From positions 1 to 64,000 of the forward strand of contig DATFGQ010000084.1 of the NCBI GenBank assembly GCA_035249305.1: a stretch of DNA of 64,000 bases, read 5' to 3'. The position numbers and the translations under genes are program-made. A model generated the notes under the pieces. That model was not told where the DNA came from. It saw nothing but the letters and a program-made list of their open reading frames with translations, and did no database searches. This stretch comes from DASUNP01 sp035249305. Lineage in GTDB: Bacteria; Acidobacteriota; Blastocatellia; UBA7656. Of the stretch, positions 34,711 to 43,744 are shown in pieces; the first letter of the stretch is position 1, and each line of letters begins with the position of its first letter.

Positions 34711-36453
34711 TCAACGGGGCGGGCCCGGATTGATCCCGTCGCCTGAAGCCGTCAGCCGCGCGAAGAATCTGTGAAGCTCTGGGTCGCGCGCTAACAGCTC
34801 GCGATTCGTGTGCCGCGCCGTCACCCCCGCGCCGGGCCGCTTGCGGTTAGAGATGAAGGCTTCGTACCCCTGTGCGAAATACTCGTACTCGTTGGCGGCC
34901 GCGTAGTAGTCGAGCGTGCTCCCCGTGCGGCGCGCGCGCTCGTAGAGGTTGCGGACCTCGCGCGCGTCCTCGCGGCTCAAGGCCGTCAGGTGTACCTGGT
35001 GCGCGAACTCGTGAGCTATCGTGTGGAAACCGCCGCGCGCGGCCGTCTCGATGTACTCGATGCCCGAGACCGTTATGCGCCCGCCGACCCCGCGTATGCT
35101 CGCGTAATAGCGCCCGTCGAACGTCTTCTCTTTGGCCACGTCGTCAAACTCGCGGATGTCGCTCACTGCCTGGTCGAAGGCCATCAGGTAGTGGCGCGCG
35201 CCCGCGGCGGCCAACCGCGGCAGGAACTGCGCCAGCGGCGCGACCGCGCGGTCGATTACGATCTGCTGGCGGCGGGTGAGCGATTTATAGTTGGGGAAGA
35301 TCTCTGGGGTCAGCTCAAGACTGGGCGGCGCGGGCTCGTCGTAAAAGAGCTTCGCGAAATCGGTCGCGCCAATCTCTATGCGCGCGCGCTCCTGCAACCC
35401 TTGACAGGCGTAGCTCAGCTCCAGGTGCGCGAGCGCCCCCTCGGGGTCTACGGCGACGGCCGCGCGTGCGGCGCGCGCGGCCCTCTCGTACTCGCCGACC
35501 CTGAGCCACACGTCGCCCATCGCGACGAGCGCGCGGTAATAACTCGGCTCGACCGCTAGCGCCGCTTCAAACTTCGCGAGCGCTTCCGACAGCCTCCCCT
35601 CCTGCTTTAGCGCGAGGCCGCGCTCGTAATGCGCGCGCGCCTCGGGGCGGACCTTCTGATCTAAACCCGCGCGGCCGTCCAGGTATTGAGAGAGCAGCCG
35701 GCGCGCGCCTACGTTGAGCGGGTCGAGCGCGACGGCGCGTTCGGCCAGCTCTCGCGCCTCTTTCGGCTTCCGCTCCGTCGCACGCACAAACGCGAGCGCG
35801 TAGAGGCCGCCCGTGTCGTAAGCGTCGAGCCTGATCGCCTGCTCGGCCGCGCGGGCGGCTTCGCGGGTGTTGTTGCTTTCAAGCATCACGCGCGCGAGCA
35901 GGTCAAACGCACGGGCGCTGGGCGGGTTGTCGGCGAGGTGGCGGCGGACGCGCGCTTCGGCGTTTCTGTAATCACGTTCGAGAAGATCGACTCCCGCCCG
36001 CCCGAGTTGAATCGCGTTTGAAGTTGGTCCGAGCTTAGCCGCTCTCTCAAAATAGTCGAGCGCGCGCCGGGGCTCTTCGGCGGCAAGGTGGAGAGCCCCA
36101 TATTCGATCAGAACTTCCGCCGACGCCGGGTGGAGCCGCGCCGCGCGGTCGAGCAAGCCGACGGCACCGGCGTAATCGAATCTCGCCCGCGCTACACGGG
36201 CGAGCCCCGTCAGTGCTTCAAGGTTTGCGGGGTCAAGCCTGACCGCCTCGCGAAACGCAGACTCGGCTGAGGCGAGCTCCCACTTGCGCCGCAGCTCTTC
36301 GCCGCGCCTTGCCGACTCGCGCGCGAGCTGTGCGGGAGATAGACCTTGGCCTGAAGCGGAAGGCGGGACCGATAGCGTAAGCAGGAGGCAAACGTAAAAG
36401 CGGATCGCCGCGCTTCGAGCCCATCCATTCGAGATTTGATTTTTGAATTCCAT
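34711..36453 (-). CDS. Secreted TPR protein with C-terminal gluzincin-like metalloprotease motif
   Basis: A 580-residue protein. A signal peptide (residues 15-36, LLTLSVPPSASG) is followed by many TPR units (about 40-380), for instance ALDYFERAAKLGPTSNAIQLG and ALAKFEAALAVEPSYYRAL, then a C-terminal domain with HTIAHEFAHQVH near residue 478, an HEXXH zinc site with Glu482 as general base, and NEYEYFAQGYEAF about 40 residues later, where a glutamate is the probable third zinc ligand. This is the layout of a gluzincin peptidase, though the substrate is unknown. It is the last gene of the four-gene Clp-like operon, 11 bases after the HD gene. Its first codons overlap degenerate GAAATYT-like heptads. 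Confidence 0.72.
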   Translation of the reverse strand: MEFKNQISNGWARSAAIRFYVCLLLTLSVPPSASGQGLSPAQLARESARRGEELRRKWELASAESAFREAVRLDPANLEALTGLARVARARFDYAGAVGLLDRAARLHPASAEVLIEYGALHLAAEEPRRALDYFERAAKLGPTSNAIQLGRAGVDLLERDYRNAEARVRRHLADNPPSARAFDLLARVMLESNNTREAARAAEQAIRLDAYDTGGLYALAFVRATERKPKEARELAERAVALDPLNVGARRLLSQYLDGRAGLDQKVRPEARAHYERGLALKQEGRLSEALAKFEAALAVEPSYYRALVAMGDVWLRVGEYERAARAARAAVAVDPEGALAHLELSYACQGLQERARIEIGATDFAKLFYDEPAPPSLELTPEIFPNYKSLTRRQQIVIDRAVAPLAQFLPRLAAAGARHYLMAFDQAVSDIREFDDVAKEKTFDGRYYASIRGVGGRITVSGIEYIETAARGGFHTIAHEFAHQVHLTALSREDAREVRNLYERARRTGSTLDYYAAANEYEYFAQGYEAFISNRKRPGAGVTARHTNRELLARDPELHRFFARLTASGDGINPGPPR

Positions 36454-36464
36454 GCGGACAGGCT

Positions 36465-37037
36465 TTACTGCGGCGCGTTGTTCGGCTTGAGCCCTACGTC
36501 CTCGGCGTTAACGCGAAGCGCGGCGATGATGAAATCGATGTGCTCTCCCAGGTCTACGTTCAGTTCCGTCGCCCCTTCGTAGACCTCGTCGCGGTTGACC
36601 GTGCGGGCGAAGGCTTTGTCCTTAAGCTTCTTCTTCACCGACCTGGATTCGAGGTCCCAGATGCCGTTGGGCCGCACCAGCGCGCACGCGACCACGAACC
36701 CCGTCAGCTCGTCCGAGGCGTAAAGCGCGCGGGCCAGCAGCGTGTCGCGCGGCACGCCCGTGTAGTTGGCGTGTCCCAGTATGGCGCGGCGAATCTCTTC
36801 GCTGAAACCGCGCTCTTCGAGTATGCGCGAGCCTATCACCGGATGGTCGGGCGCGTTCGGGTACATCTCGTAATCGAAGTCGTGGAGCAGACCTACGACG
36901 CCCCACTTCTCCTCTTCTTCACCGAACCGCCGGGCGTAGGCGCGCATCACGGCTTCGACCGCAAGCGCGTGCTTCCTCAGCGAATCGCCTTTCGTGTATT
37001 CGCACAGAATATTCCACGCGTCATCTCTTGTAGGCAT
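36465..37037 (-). CDS. HD-domain phosphohydrolase
   Basis: A 190-residue protein of the HD superfamily. The metal-binding set is visible: an early His (RKHALAVEAVM, about residue 23), the LLHDFDYE His-Asp pair (about 53-54), DHPVIG, and AILGHANYTG. Enzymes of this group hydrolyse phosphate esters of nucleotides or related compounds; the exact substrate is not predictable. The C-terminal third is helical and may form a lid. It starts 16 bases after the YbjN-like gene and ends 11 bases before the TPR-protease gene, so it belongs to the four-gene operon headed by the Clp-like protein. Confidence 0.8.
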   Translation of the reverse strand: MPTRDDAWNILCEYTKGDSLRKHALAVEAVMRAYARRFGEEEEKWGVVGLLHDFDYEMYPNAPDHPVIGSRILEERGFSEEIRRAILGHANYTGVPRDTLLARALYASDELTGFVVACALVRPNGIWDLESRSVKKKLKDKAFARTVNRDEVYEGATELNVDLGEHIDFIIAALRVNAEDVGLKPNNAPQ

Positions 37038-37053
37038 ATCTGAATCGACTCTC

Positions 37054-37503
37054 TTAGCCTTGCAGTCTTTCGAGCGCGGTCTGCCCGCCCCAGCGCGCGA
37101 TGATCTTGTCGTCGTAATCGTCGGCCGTCAGCGCGACGGCCATCACCGACGCTTTCAGCTCCTCCTTGTCGCACCGCGAGCCGACTATGCCGTGCTCGTA
37201 GACGATGTGATCGCCTTCTTCGATGCCGAACGCGCCGAAGTATTTCTGCGCGTTCTCTTTCAGCAGGTAGGTCATCAGGTCCGGCGTGATCTCGGCGCCG
37301 CTCACCACGTAGGCGCGCGTGTTGATGATCGAGTCGTCCTCGCCCCACGGGTAGACGGCCACCTGCGCGAGCGCCGAGCCTATGACTATGCCTATGACGG
37401 GCGCGTCGGCGCGGACCCTCGTGAAGTGCTCGCCGAATATCTCCTTGAGCCACGGCAGAACCTTTTCGTAGCACGCTTTTTGCGCTTCGGTTTTGAACTC
37501 CAT
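37054..37503 (-). CDS. YbjN-like (type III secretion chaperone-fold) protein
   Basis: A 149-residue protein starting MEFKTEAQKACYEKVLPWLK. The core AQVAVYPWGEDDSIINTRAYVV and the segment ITPDLMTYLLKENAQKYFGAFG match the YbjN family, which adopts a type III secretion chaperone (CesT)-like fold. Such proteins are implicated in stress and sensing roles, usually through protein binding, without enzyme activity. It starts 2 bases after the Clp-like ATPase stop codon and 16 bases before the HD gene, suggesting a tight operon. A longer in-frame extension upstream overlaps the ATPase gene and lacks family similarity. As a small chaperone-fold protein next to an AAA+ protein, it may act as an adaptor (inference). 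Confidence 0.75.
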   Translation of the reverse strand: MEFKTEAQKACYEKVLPWLKEIFGEHFTRVRADAPVIGIVIGSALAQVAVYPWGEDDSIINTRAYVVSGAEITPDLMTYLLKENAQKYFGAFGIEEGDHIVYEHGIVGSRCDKEELKASVMAVALTADDYDDKIIARWGGQTALERLQG

Positions 37504-37505
37504 CG

Positions 37506-39782
37506 TCACTCGTTCCTTTCGCTGTGTTCGCCGCTGTGGACCTGTATGTCGACGCCGTCGTATTTCAACAGCAGCGTTTTTATCTCCTGTCCGTCGCGTT
37601 CCGGCAGTTGGTGAATCAAAAGCGGGCTGAGGCGCTCGTCGACGAACCGCTCCCAGTCGCGCTCGTTCGTATAGACGTGCTTCTGCTCCATCAGCCATTC
37701 GATCACGCTGTCGTCCCAATGGAGCTTCAGCCCTTGCTTGTGATAGCGGTCCGTAATGTCGGACAGCAGGTGTTTCTTGAGCCAGAGGCGCGAAGCCTGA
37801 TCCGAGGTCAAGACCTCGGCCGAGACAAGGTCGCATTGATCTACCAGCTCCGCGCCGAGCGCGTGTTCGGCCGCCTGGCGCGCGGTCGAGCGCGATTCTT
37901 TAGAGGCGGCGTCCTCCTTATGCCTGAAGCCGGGCACGCGGCGGCGCGACTCGACCTTAATGCCCGCCGTGAGCACGACGACCGTGTCGCTCAGATAAAT
38001 CCGCTTGCCGCGCGCGTCGGTCAAGAAGCCTTCCGACAGCGCGTTGGTGAGCACCTCCAACACCGCCGGGTGGCAGGCGTCAAGGTTCTCGCACCTCAAA
38101 ACGCACCACGGCATCTGCGCGACGCGGTGGAGCGGGAGCGTCTCGCTGTAGCCGACATATCCGGGCGGCGCGCCTATCAGCATCGTTATGTCGTGCGGCT
38201 GGGTGAAGCGGCTGAAGTCTATAGCCACGACGCGCTCGGCCGCGCCGAACAACGATTCCGCTATCACGTTGGCGACCGCCTCGCCGTTTTCGGCCACCTC
38301 GTCTATGAGAAGGATGGTCGCGTTAGGGCGCGATGGCCTCAGATCGAGCCCGCGCATCGTAACCCTCAATCGATTGACGAGCGAGCGCACTTCCTCTTCG
38401 GTCAAAAGCGCGCGCTCCAAGAGAGCTTCCTTCAGCGCGCTCTCTCGCTCCTCGATCGCGATGGGCATCCCGACGATCCGCTGGGCGACCGTGCGGGCGG
38501 TCGTCTGGTCGACGGCCGTCTTGGAGTGAGCTATGGCGTGAGCCACGCACTGCTCAAGCAGGTCCACGGCCTTGTCTGGGAAGTAGCGGTTGCGCAAAAA
38601 CCTTGAGGCGAAATCGAGCAGCCAGCCCAGCACGTCGTCCGCCACGCGGACGCCGCGCGTCGCGGCGTAGTCGTCGCGCAGGGCCGCCAGCACTTCAAGG
38701 GTCTGGCCGGCCGTCATCTCCTGAACGCGTATGGGCTGGAAGCGCCGCTCAAGCGCCGAGTCGGTCTCTATGAAGCGGCGGTACTCGTCGTCGGTCGTGG
38801 CCGCGATGCAGGCGAGCCCGCCTCGCGCGAGAGCGGGCTTGAGGAGGCTTGCGATGTCGGAGGTGCCTTCGCGCCCGCCCGCGCCCATGATCGAATGGAC
38901 CTCGTCTATGAACAGGAGTATGGCCTCCTGGCTCGCCTCTTCGATGATCGCCTTCATGCGCTTTTCGACTTCGCCGAGCACGCTCGCGCCTGCCACCAAA
39001 GTCGATGGTTGTATGGCGAGCAGCCGCGACCCGCGCAGCACTTCGGGCACGTCGCCGCGCGCTATGCGGTGAGCCAGCCCTTCGACTATCGCGGTCTTCC
39101 CCACGCCCGCCGGGCCTACCAGGACGGGGTTGCGTTTCTGGCGGCGGCAGAGCGTCTCTATCGCGAGCTGGATCTCTTCCTCGCGCCCTACGAAAGGCGG
39201 CAGCCGCCCTTCGACGGCTTCGCGCGTGAGGTCGCGGCCGAACTGTTCGAGCGTGGGCGTAGGCTGTTTTGCGCGCGGCCTGTACTGCAAGACGGCGGGC
39301 TCAGCATTATCCTGCGGAGCCTTATCTTGCGGGCCTTCTTTTTGCGGTTGATCGGGCGGAGGAGTTTCGGCCTGCACCGCAACGGTCGCGGGGGTGGAAG
39401 CCGAAGCGGCGGCCGACTCTTCGATCAGAGTGTAGCCGTCGGCGGCGAGTATGACGGCCGCAAGGTCGCGTTCGGTAGCCTGCGGCTTGCCGCGCGCGCG
39501 GGCTCGCTCTGAGGCAAGGCTCAAGACCGTTTCGCGGGCGAGCGGCTTGCCCGACCGGCCTTCATTGAGAGAGTTCTCGATCGCGCCCAGTGTAGTCGTC
39601 GCCGCAAGACCCGACGCGAGCGATTCGGCCATAGGCCCGTGGCGCTCAAGCAACGCGAGCATCCAGTGTGTGACGCACAGCTCCGCGTGGCCCGCCCGCT
39701 GCTGCTTTTGCGAGGCGGCCTCCACGAGCCGCTTCGCCCCAGGCGTTATCGCGTCAAGATTGTCGGCGCTGCTTTCAGACAT
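37506..39782 (-). CDS. Clp-type AAA+ ATPase with degenerate second nucleotide-binding domain
   Basis: A 758-residue ClpA/ClpB/ClpC-type protein. A Clp N domain (residues 1-125), a Pro/Gln/Ala linker, and a D1 AAA+ module follow, with Walker A GPAGVGKT (about 224-231), Walker B LLFIDEVHS (about 291-298) and the arginine finger in ALERRFQ. Its pore loop reads GASVLGE where ClpB has GAKYRGE, so the aromatic is missing. In D2, the Walker A site is degenerate (LLIDEVAENGEAV in place of FLGPTGVGKTELA), and Walker B is replaced by CVLRCENLDACHP; however GAPPGYVGYSE, the D2 pore loop, is intact. So it probably hydrolyses ATP only in D1. ATG 39782 follows GGGAG. Confidence 0.82.
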   Translation of the reverse strand: MSESSADNLDAITPGAKRLVEAASQKQQRAGHAELCVTHWMLALLERHGPMAESLASGLAATTTLGAIENSLNEGRSGKPLARETVLSLASERARARGKPQATERDLAAVILAADGYTLIEESAAASASTPATVAVQAETPPPDQPQKEGPQDKAPQDNAEPAVLQYRPRAKQPTPTLEQFGRDLTREAVEGRLPPFVGREEEIQLAIETLCRRQKRNPVLVGPAGVGKTAIVEGLAHRIARGDVPEVLRGSRLLAIQPSTLVAGASVLGEVEKRMKAIIEEASQEAILLFIDEVHSIMGAGGREGTSDIASLLKPALARGGLACIAATTDDEYRRFIETDSALERRFQPIRVQEMTAGQTLEVLAALRDDYAATRGVRVADDVLGWLLDFASRFLRNRYFPDKAVDLLEQCVAHAIAHSKTAVDQTTARTVAQRIVGMPIAIEERESALKEALLERALLTEEEVRSLVNRLRVTMRGLDLRPSRPNATILLIDEVAENGEAVANVIAESLFGAAERVVAIDFSRFTQPHDITMLIGAPPGYVGYSETLPLHRVAQMPWCVLRCENLDACHPAVLEVLTNALSEGFLTDARGKRIYLSDTVVVLTAGIKVESRRRVPGFRHKEDAASKESRSTARQAAEHALGAELVDQCDLVSAEVLTSDQASRLWLKKHLLSDITDRYHKQGLKLHWDDSVIEWLMEQKHVYTNERDWERFVDERLSPLLIHQLPERDGQEIKTLLLKYDGVDIQVHSGEHSERNE

Positions 39783-39881
39783 CAAATTCTCCCTTTTCAG
39801 CTCGACGGCCTGTTAGGCTTTATCGCGGACGACAGGTTTAACACCCCGCGAGTAAGAATTCAAGCATACTGAAAGCCGATC

Positions 39882-41066
39882 TCATTTCACAAACGAACGG
39901 ACGATGCCTCGCACGGAGAAGACTTCTCTAGGGTCTACCGTCTCGTTGACTATCCCCGCGACCAGCTCTTGCAGGAAGCGGCTCTTACGGATGCGGCGCG
40001 CAACCAGGTCGTTTAACCAGGGGCGCGAGAGCCAGTCCTGCGCCAGCTCGTAGCCTAAGAACTTGGGCTTCAGCTCCGCCTCCAGCCGGCGCGGGAATTC
40101 CGCGAGGCGATCGAAGTCCTCCTCTTCCAGCGCGCGGCTCGCCACCTGTGCGGCGATCTCTCCGGTTTCCATCGCCTTGCCTATCCCTTCGCCCGTGAAG
40201 GGGAAGGTCGCGCCGATCGATTCGCCGATGACCATCACGTTGCCCCGCCCCAAAGACGCGCTCCCCTTCATCCCGCAGCGCAACCGCGCGCCTCGAAGCG
40301 GGGTCATCTCGTCGGCCTGCTTGAAGAGCTCGACCGCCTCGGGGAAACTCGTCTCGAATACCCGAAAGGTCTCTCTGAGGTTGACCCGCCGATTTCGTTT
40401 GCCATAAATAATCCCGCACCCGACATTGTACTCGCCCCCTCCGAGCGGGAATATCCAGGCGTAGCCGGGCGTGATCGCGCGGTCGTAAGAGATGATGAGC
40501 CGGTCGATACGGGTCCGAGACCTCACGTAGCAACGGAGCGCGACGGCCGACGCGCGTGACTCCGTGACCAGACCCAGCCGCTCGCCAAGCTCTACGCTCG
40601 CGCCCGTGGCTATCATCGCGACGCGCGCGCGCGCGGGCTCGTGATCCGTGTCCGAAGTTATGGTTACTGTCTTGTCCGGTTGAGGCTCTAAGCTTGTGAT
40701 CTTCGATTGTAAGAATACTGCTCCCGACTCTTCCGCCTTCCGCTTTATCAGATCGTCGAGCACGTACCGCTTCATCGTCATGTATTCGCCTTCAACGTCG
40801 AAGCGTATGCGGGAAGGGCTGTAAACGGTCCCTGTGCCCGTGCGGTAACCGAGCCTCGCGACCTCCGCGTACAACCCCGCGCGCCTGAGCGCGCCGATCG
40901 TGTCGGCGATCAGCCCGTCGCCGCACACCTTGTCTCTAGGAAACTGCTCTTTGTCTATGAGGAGGACCGAGTGGCCTCGCCGCGCCAGGTGCAGCGCCGC
41001 GGTCGAGCCCGCGGGGCCTGCCCCTATGATGGCGGCGTCCCAGACGTGGTTACTTTCTGCGCCCAA
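39882..41066 (-). CDS. Geranylgeranyl reductase family FAD-dependent oxidoreductase
   Basis: A 394-residue flavoprotein with the Rossmann motif IIGAGPAGSTAALHL at residues about 13-27 and the RDKVCGDGL segment typical of the geranylgeranyl reductase group; GDGL and the FTGEGIGKAMETGEIAA segment (FAD contact) are in place. These enzymes reduce isoprenoid double bonds with NADPH and act in lipid, quinone or pigment pathways. Here the isoprenoid product is unknown; menaquinone or membrane-lipid modification are options. TTG start at 41066 is supported by AGGGAG about 4 bases upstream. It lies 16 bases after the Ser/Thr kinase gene and is probably co-transcribed with it. Confidence 0.83.
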   Translation of the reverse strand: MGAESNHVWDAAIIGAGPAGSTAALHLARRGHSVLLIDKEQFPRDKVCGDGLIADTIGALRRAGLYAEVARLGYRTGTGTVYSPSRIRFDVEGEYMTMKRYVLDDLIKRKAEESGAVFLQSKITSLEPQPDKTVTITSDTDHEPARARVAMIATGASVELGERLGLVTESRASAVALRCYVRSRTRIDRLIISYDRAITPGYAWIFPLGGGEYNVGCGIIYGKRNRRVNLRETFRVFETSFPEAVELFKQADEMTPLRGARLRCGMKGSASLGRGNVMVIGESIGATFPFTGEGIGKAMETGEIAAQVASRALEEEDFDRLAEFPRRLEAELKPKFLGYELAQDWLSRPWLNDLVARRIRKSRFLQELVAGIVNETVDPREVFSVRGIVRSFVK

Positions 41067-41082
41067 CGATCTCCCTTACTAT

Positions 41083-43620
41083 TTAGGACAGGCCGACCTT
41101 CCGCATGAAGTCTATAAAGCGCGGGTCCGCGCGGAGGCTGTCAAAGACCGGGTCGACTTTAAGCCATGTCACGTAATACGAGCGCTCTGCGTAAACCTTG
41201 TCGAGCCATTCGTAGGCCTGCTCCTTGTCGCCGAGCGCCGTGTAGATTATCGCCATCATGTAAGGCGAGACGTATTGCTCTTTAGCCGTCCGCTTCAGCC
41301 CCTCGGCCACCTTCACGGCCTCGTCCCGCCTCCCCATCAGCGCGTAGACGCGCCCGCTCCACCCTATCATAGTCGGGTCCTTGAAAAGCTTGCGCGACAG
41401 CTCGAACTCCTGTAAGGCTTCGGCGTACATGCGCTTCGCCTCGTAAGCGAGCGCGATCTGGAAATGCGCTTCGGGGAAGTCCGGGTCCATCTCCAAAGTC
41501 TTCTTGAGCTGCTCGATCGCCTCGTCGTTGCGCCGCGCGTTGTACAACAGCCGCCCGAGCCCCGTGTTTATGATGAGCGAAAGCGGGTCGAGCTCAAGCG
41601 CGCGGCGGATCTCCCTCAGCCCTTCGACGTAGCGCGCGCGCCCGCCCAGGAACATTGCGTACCAGTGGTGGGCCGTCGCGTAGTTGGGGTTCATCTCGAT
41701 TGCGCGGCGGTACTCGCGCTCGGCCTCGGCCCAGTTCCAGTCGTACTCGTGGACCGCCGCGAGCGAGGTGTGGGCCTCGGCGAGCGTATCGTCGATCTCA
41801 AGCGCGCGCATCGTGGCGGCCTTCGCCCGCTGGCGGCTCTGCTCGGGAGGGACGGTGCTGTACTCGGTCAGCAGCCCGTAGCAGTCGGCCAGCCCCACGT
41901 AAGCCAGCGCGTAGGTCGGGTCCTTTTCAATCGCCTGGCTAAAATACTCTATGCCGCGGTTCAGCTCTTCGACGGTCCTCTTGTTCCAGTGGTAGCGCCC
42001 GCGCAGGTAAAGCTGGTATGCCTCCGTGCTGTCGGTGTGACTCTTCGTTATGCGCTTCTTCTGCTCGCCCGTCATGCGCAGGTGGAGCTTTTCGGCCACG
42101 AGCCGCGCTATATCTTCCTGCACGCTGAGCACGTCGGCCATGTTCAGGTTGTACTGTTTGCCCCAGACCTGGCTGTTGTCCGCAGCGTCGACAAGCTCGA
42201 CGCTGATCGAAAGGGCGTCGCCGCGCTGGACTATCCTCCCCGTCAGCACGGCCTCGACATCGAGCTCGCGCCCGACCTCGCGCGCGTCCGCGTCGCGCCC
42301 TTTGTAGCGGAAGACGGAGTTGCGCGACATGACCTTGAGGTTCGGCGACTGCGAGAGGTTGTTTATCAGGCTCTCGGTTATGCCGTCCGACAGGTAGTCC
42401 ATGCCCTGGTCCTGGCTGCCGTTGACGAACGGCAGGACCGCGATCGAATTCATGGCGCGCGTGACGCGCATCTGGGGGTAGACGAAGAGGAAGAAGACTA
42501 TGACCAGGGCGACGGCCGCGGCCCCTACCAGGGCCACCGCGCCGGGCTTCTTGAACGTGCCCGTGACCTGTTCGGTGACCGAGATCTTTCTGGTCGTCAC
42601 GCTGCCGGTCGGGCTCTCCCTGAGCGTCGATATGTCGTCGCGTATGGCGACCGTCGTCCCGCCGCCTATGTCCGGCGAGGCGGAGAGCTCCAGGCCCGAC
42701 TCGAACTCCAGCCGCTGCTTCTGCTTCCTCAAAGCGATCATGAACTCTCTGGCGGTCTGATAGCGGTCGCCCTTGTCTTTAGACATCGCGCGCGCGATCA
42801 CGCGGTCGATGCGGTCCGGGACTTCGGGCGCGAGCGAGGGGAGCGGCTCGGGCTGACGGTTGAGTATCGAAGCGACTATGTCGACGACCGTGTCGCCCTG
42901 GAAGGGCTTGCGGCCCGCTATCATCTCGTAGAGCATCACGCCGAGGCTGAATATGTCTGTGCGCGCGTCGAGCTTCTGGCCCCGCGCCTGCTCGGGCGAC
43001 ATGTAGCTGGGGCTGCCGAGTATCACGTTCGATTCCGTCTGGACGACGGCCAGCGTCGGCGCGTCCATGTCGAGCGAGTCCGAGTTAGTAGACTCTTGCT
43101 CGTTGAACTTATCGGTCAGCTTTGCTATCCCGAAGTCGAGCACCTTCACGTAACCGTCGGGACGGATCATTACGTTCTCGGGCTTTATGTCGCGGTGAAC
43201 TATGCCCGCCTGGTGCGCCGCCGCAAGCGCGCCCGCCACCTGTATGCCGATCTCAAGGATCTCTAAAAGAGAGAGACGCGGCTCGGACGAGAGGCGGCGG
43301 CGAAGCGTTTCGCCTTCGATGTATTCGGTCGCGATGAAGTGCGTCGAATCGGACTGGCCTATGTCGTGGATGGTGATTATGTTCGGGTGGTTGAGCGCAG
43401 AGGCCGTCCGCGCCTCCTGCTCGAAGCGGCGCAATCGGTCCGCGTTCTTGACGAAGCTCGCGGGAAGGAGCTTCAAGGCGACCTTGCGGCCCAACCGAGT
43501 GTCTTCGGCAAGGTAGACCTCGCCCATCCCGCCCGCGCCCAGGCTAGACAATACCCTGTAGTGATTGATAATCGTTCCGGTTTCCAGAGTCACAAAGTTA
43601 GATAGGGGCGTCTTTCTCAC
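41083..43620 (-). CDS. Membrane Ser/Thr protein kinase with TolB-N-like and TPR domains
   Basis: An 845-residue protein. The kinase domain (residues 20-300) has the glycine loop LGAGGMGEVYLAED, Lys50 of VALKLL, the catalytic loop HRDIKPENVM (Asp144, Asn149) and the DFG of LDFGIAKL (Asp162). A transmembrane helix (361-382) follows a Ser/Thr-rich linker. The outer part has a FlgO/TolB-N-like module (IAVLPFVNGSQDQGMDYLSDG, about 391-520) and a series of TPRs (about 545-840). This architecture is common in Acidobacteriota and links an outside sensing or scaffold domain to a cytoplasmic kinase. Two GTG codons could be the start (43620 or 43593). The reductase follows by 16 bases. Confidence 0.9.
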   Translation of the reverse strand: MRKTPLSNFVTLETGTIINHYRVLSSLGAGGMGEVYLAEDTRLGRKVALKLLPASFVKNADRLRRFEQEARTASALNHPNIITIHDIGQSDSTHFIATEYIEGETLRRRLSSEPRLSLLEILEIGIQVAGALAAAHQAGIVHRDIKPENVMIRPDGYVKVLDFGIAKLTDKFNEQESTNSDSLDMDAPTLAVVQTESNVILGSPSYMSPEQARGQKLDARTDIFSLGVMLYEMIAGRKPFQGDTVVDIVASILNRQPEPLPSLAPEVPDRIDRVIARAMSKDKGDRYQTAREFMIALRKQKQRLEFESGLELSASPDIGGGTTVAIRDDISTLRESPTGSVTTRKISVTEQVTGTFKKPGAVALVGAAAVALVIVFFLFVYPQMRVTRAMNSIAVLPFVNGSQDQGMDYLSDGITESLINNLSQSPNLKVMSRNSVFRYKGRDADAREVGRELDVEAVLTGRIVQRGDALSISVELVDAADNSQVWGKQYNLNMADVLSVQEDIARLVAEKLHLRMTGEQKKRITKSHTDSTEAYQLYLRGRYHWNKRTVEELNRGIEYFSQAIEKDPTYALAYVGLADCYGLLTEYSTVPPEQSRQRAKAATMRALEIDDTLAEAHTSLAAVHEYDWNWAEAEREYRRAIEMNPNYATAHHWYAMFLGGRARYVEGLREIRRALELDPLSLIINTGLGRLLYNARRNDEAIEQLKKTLEMDPDFPEAHFQIALAYEAKRMYAEALQEFELSRKLFKDPTMIGWSGRVYALMGRRDEAVKVAEGLKRTAKEQYVSPYMMAIIYTALGDKEQAYEWLDKVYAERSYYVTWLKVDPVFDSLRADPRFIDFMRKVGLS

Positions 43621-43744
43621 CCGGCCAGAAAAGAAACATCTCGCGCCTCGGCGCGCAGCTTAACACCCGAACCCGAAATATTCAAACATACTAATTGTAG
43701 CAGACGCGCCGGAGAGATTCATCGCCCGCGGCTTTCGCGAGCCG

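Noticed and set aside
41464..43266. A 600-codon open frame antisense to the Ser/Thr kinase gene
   Set aside because: GC-rich antisense frames are long by chance here; its translation is Arg/Val/His-rich without domains, while the kinase on the other strand has all motifs.
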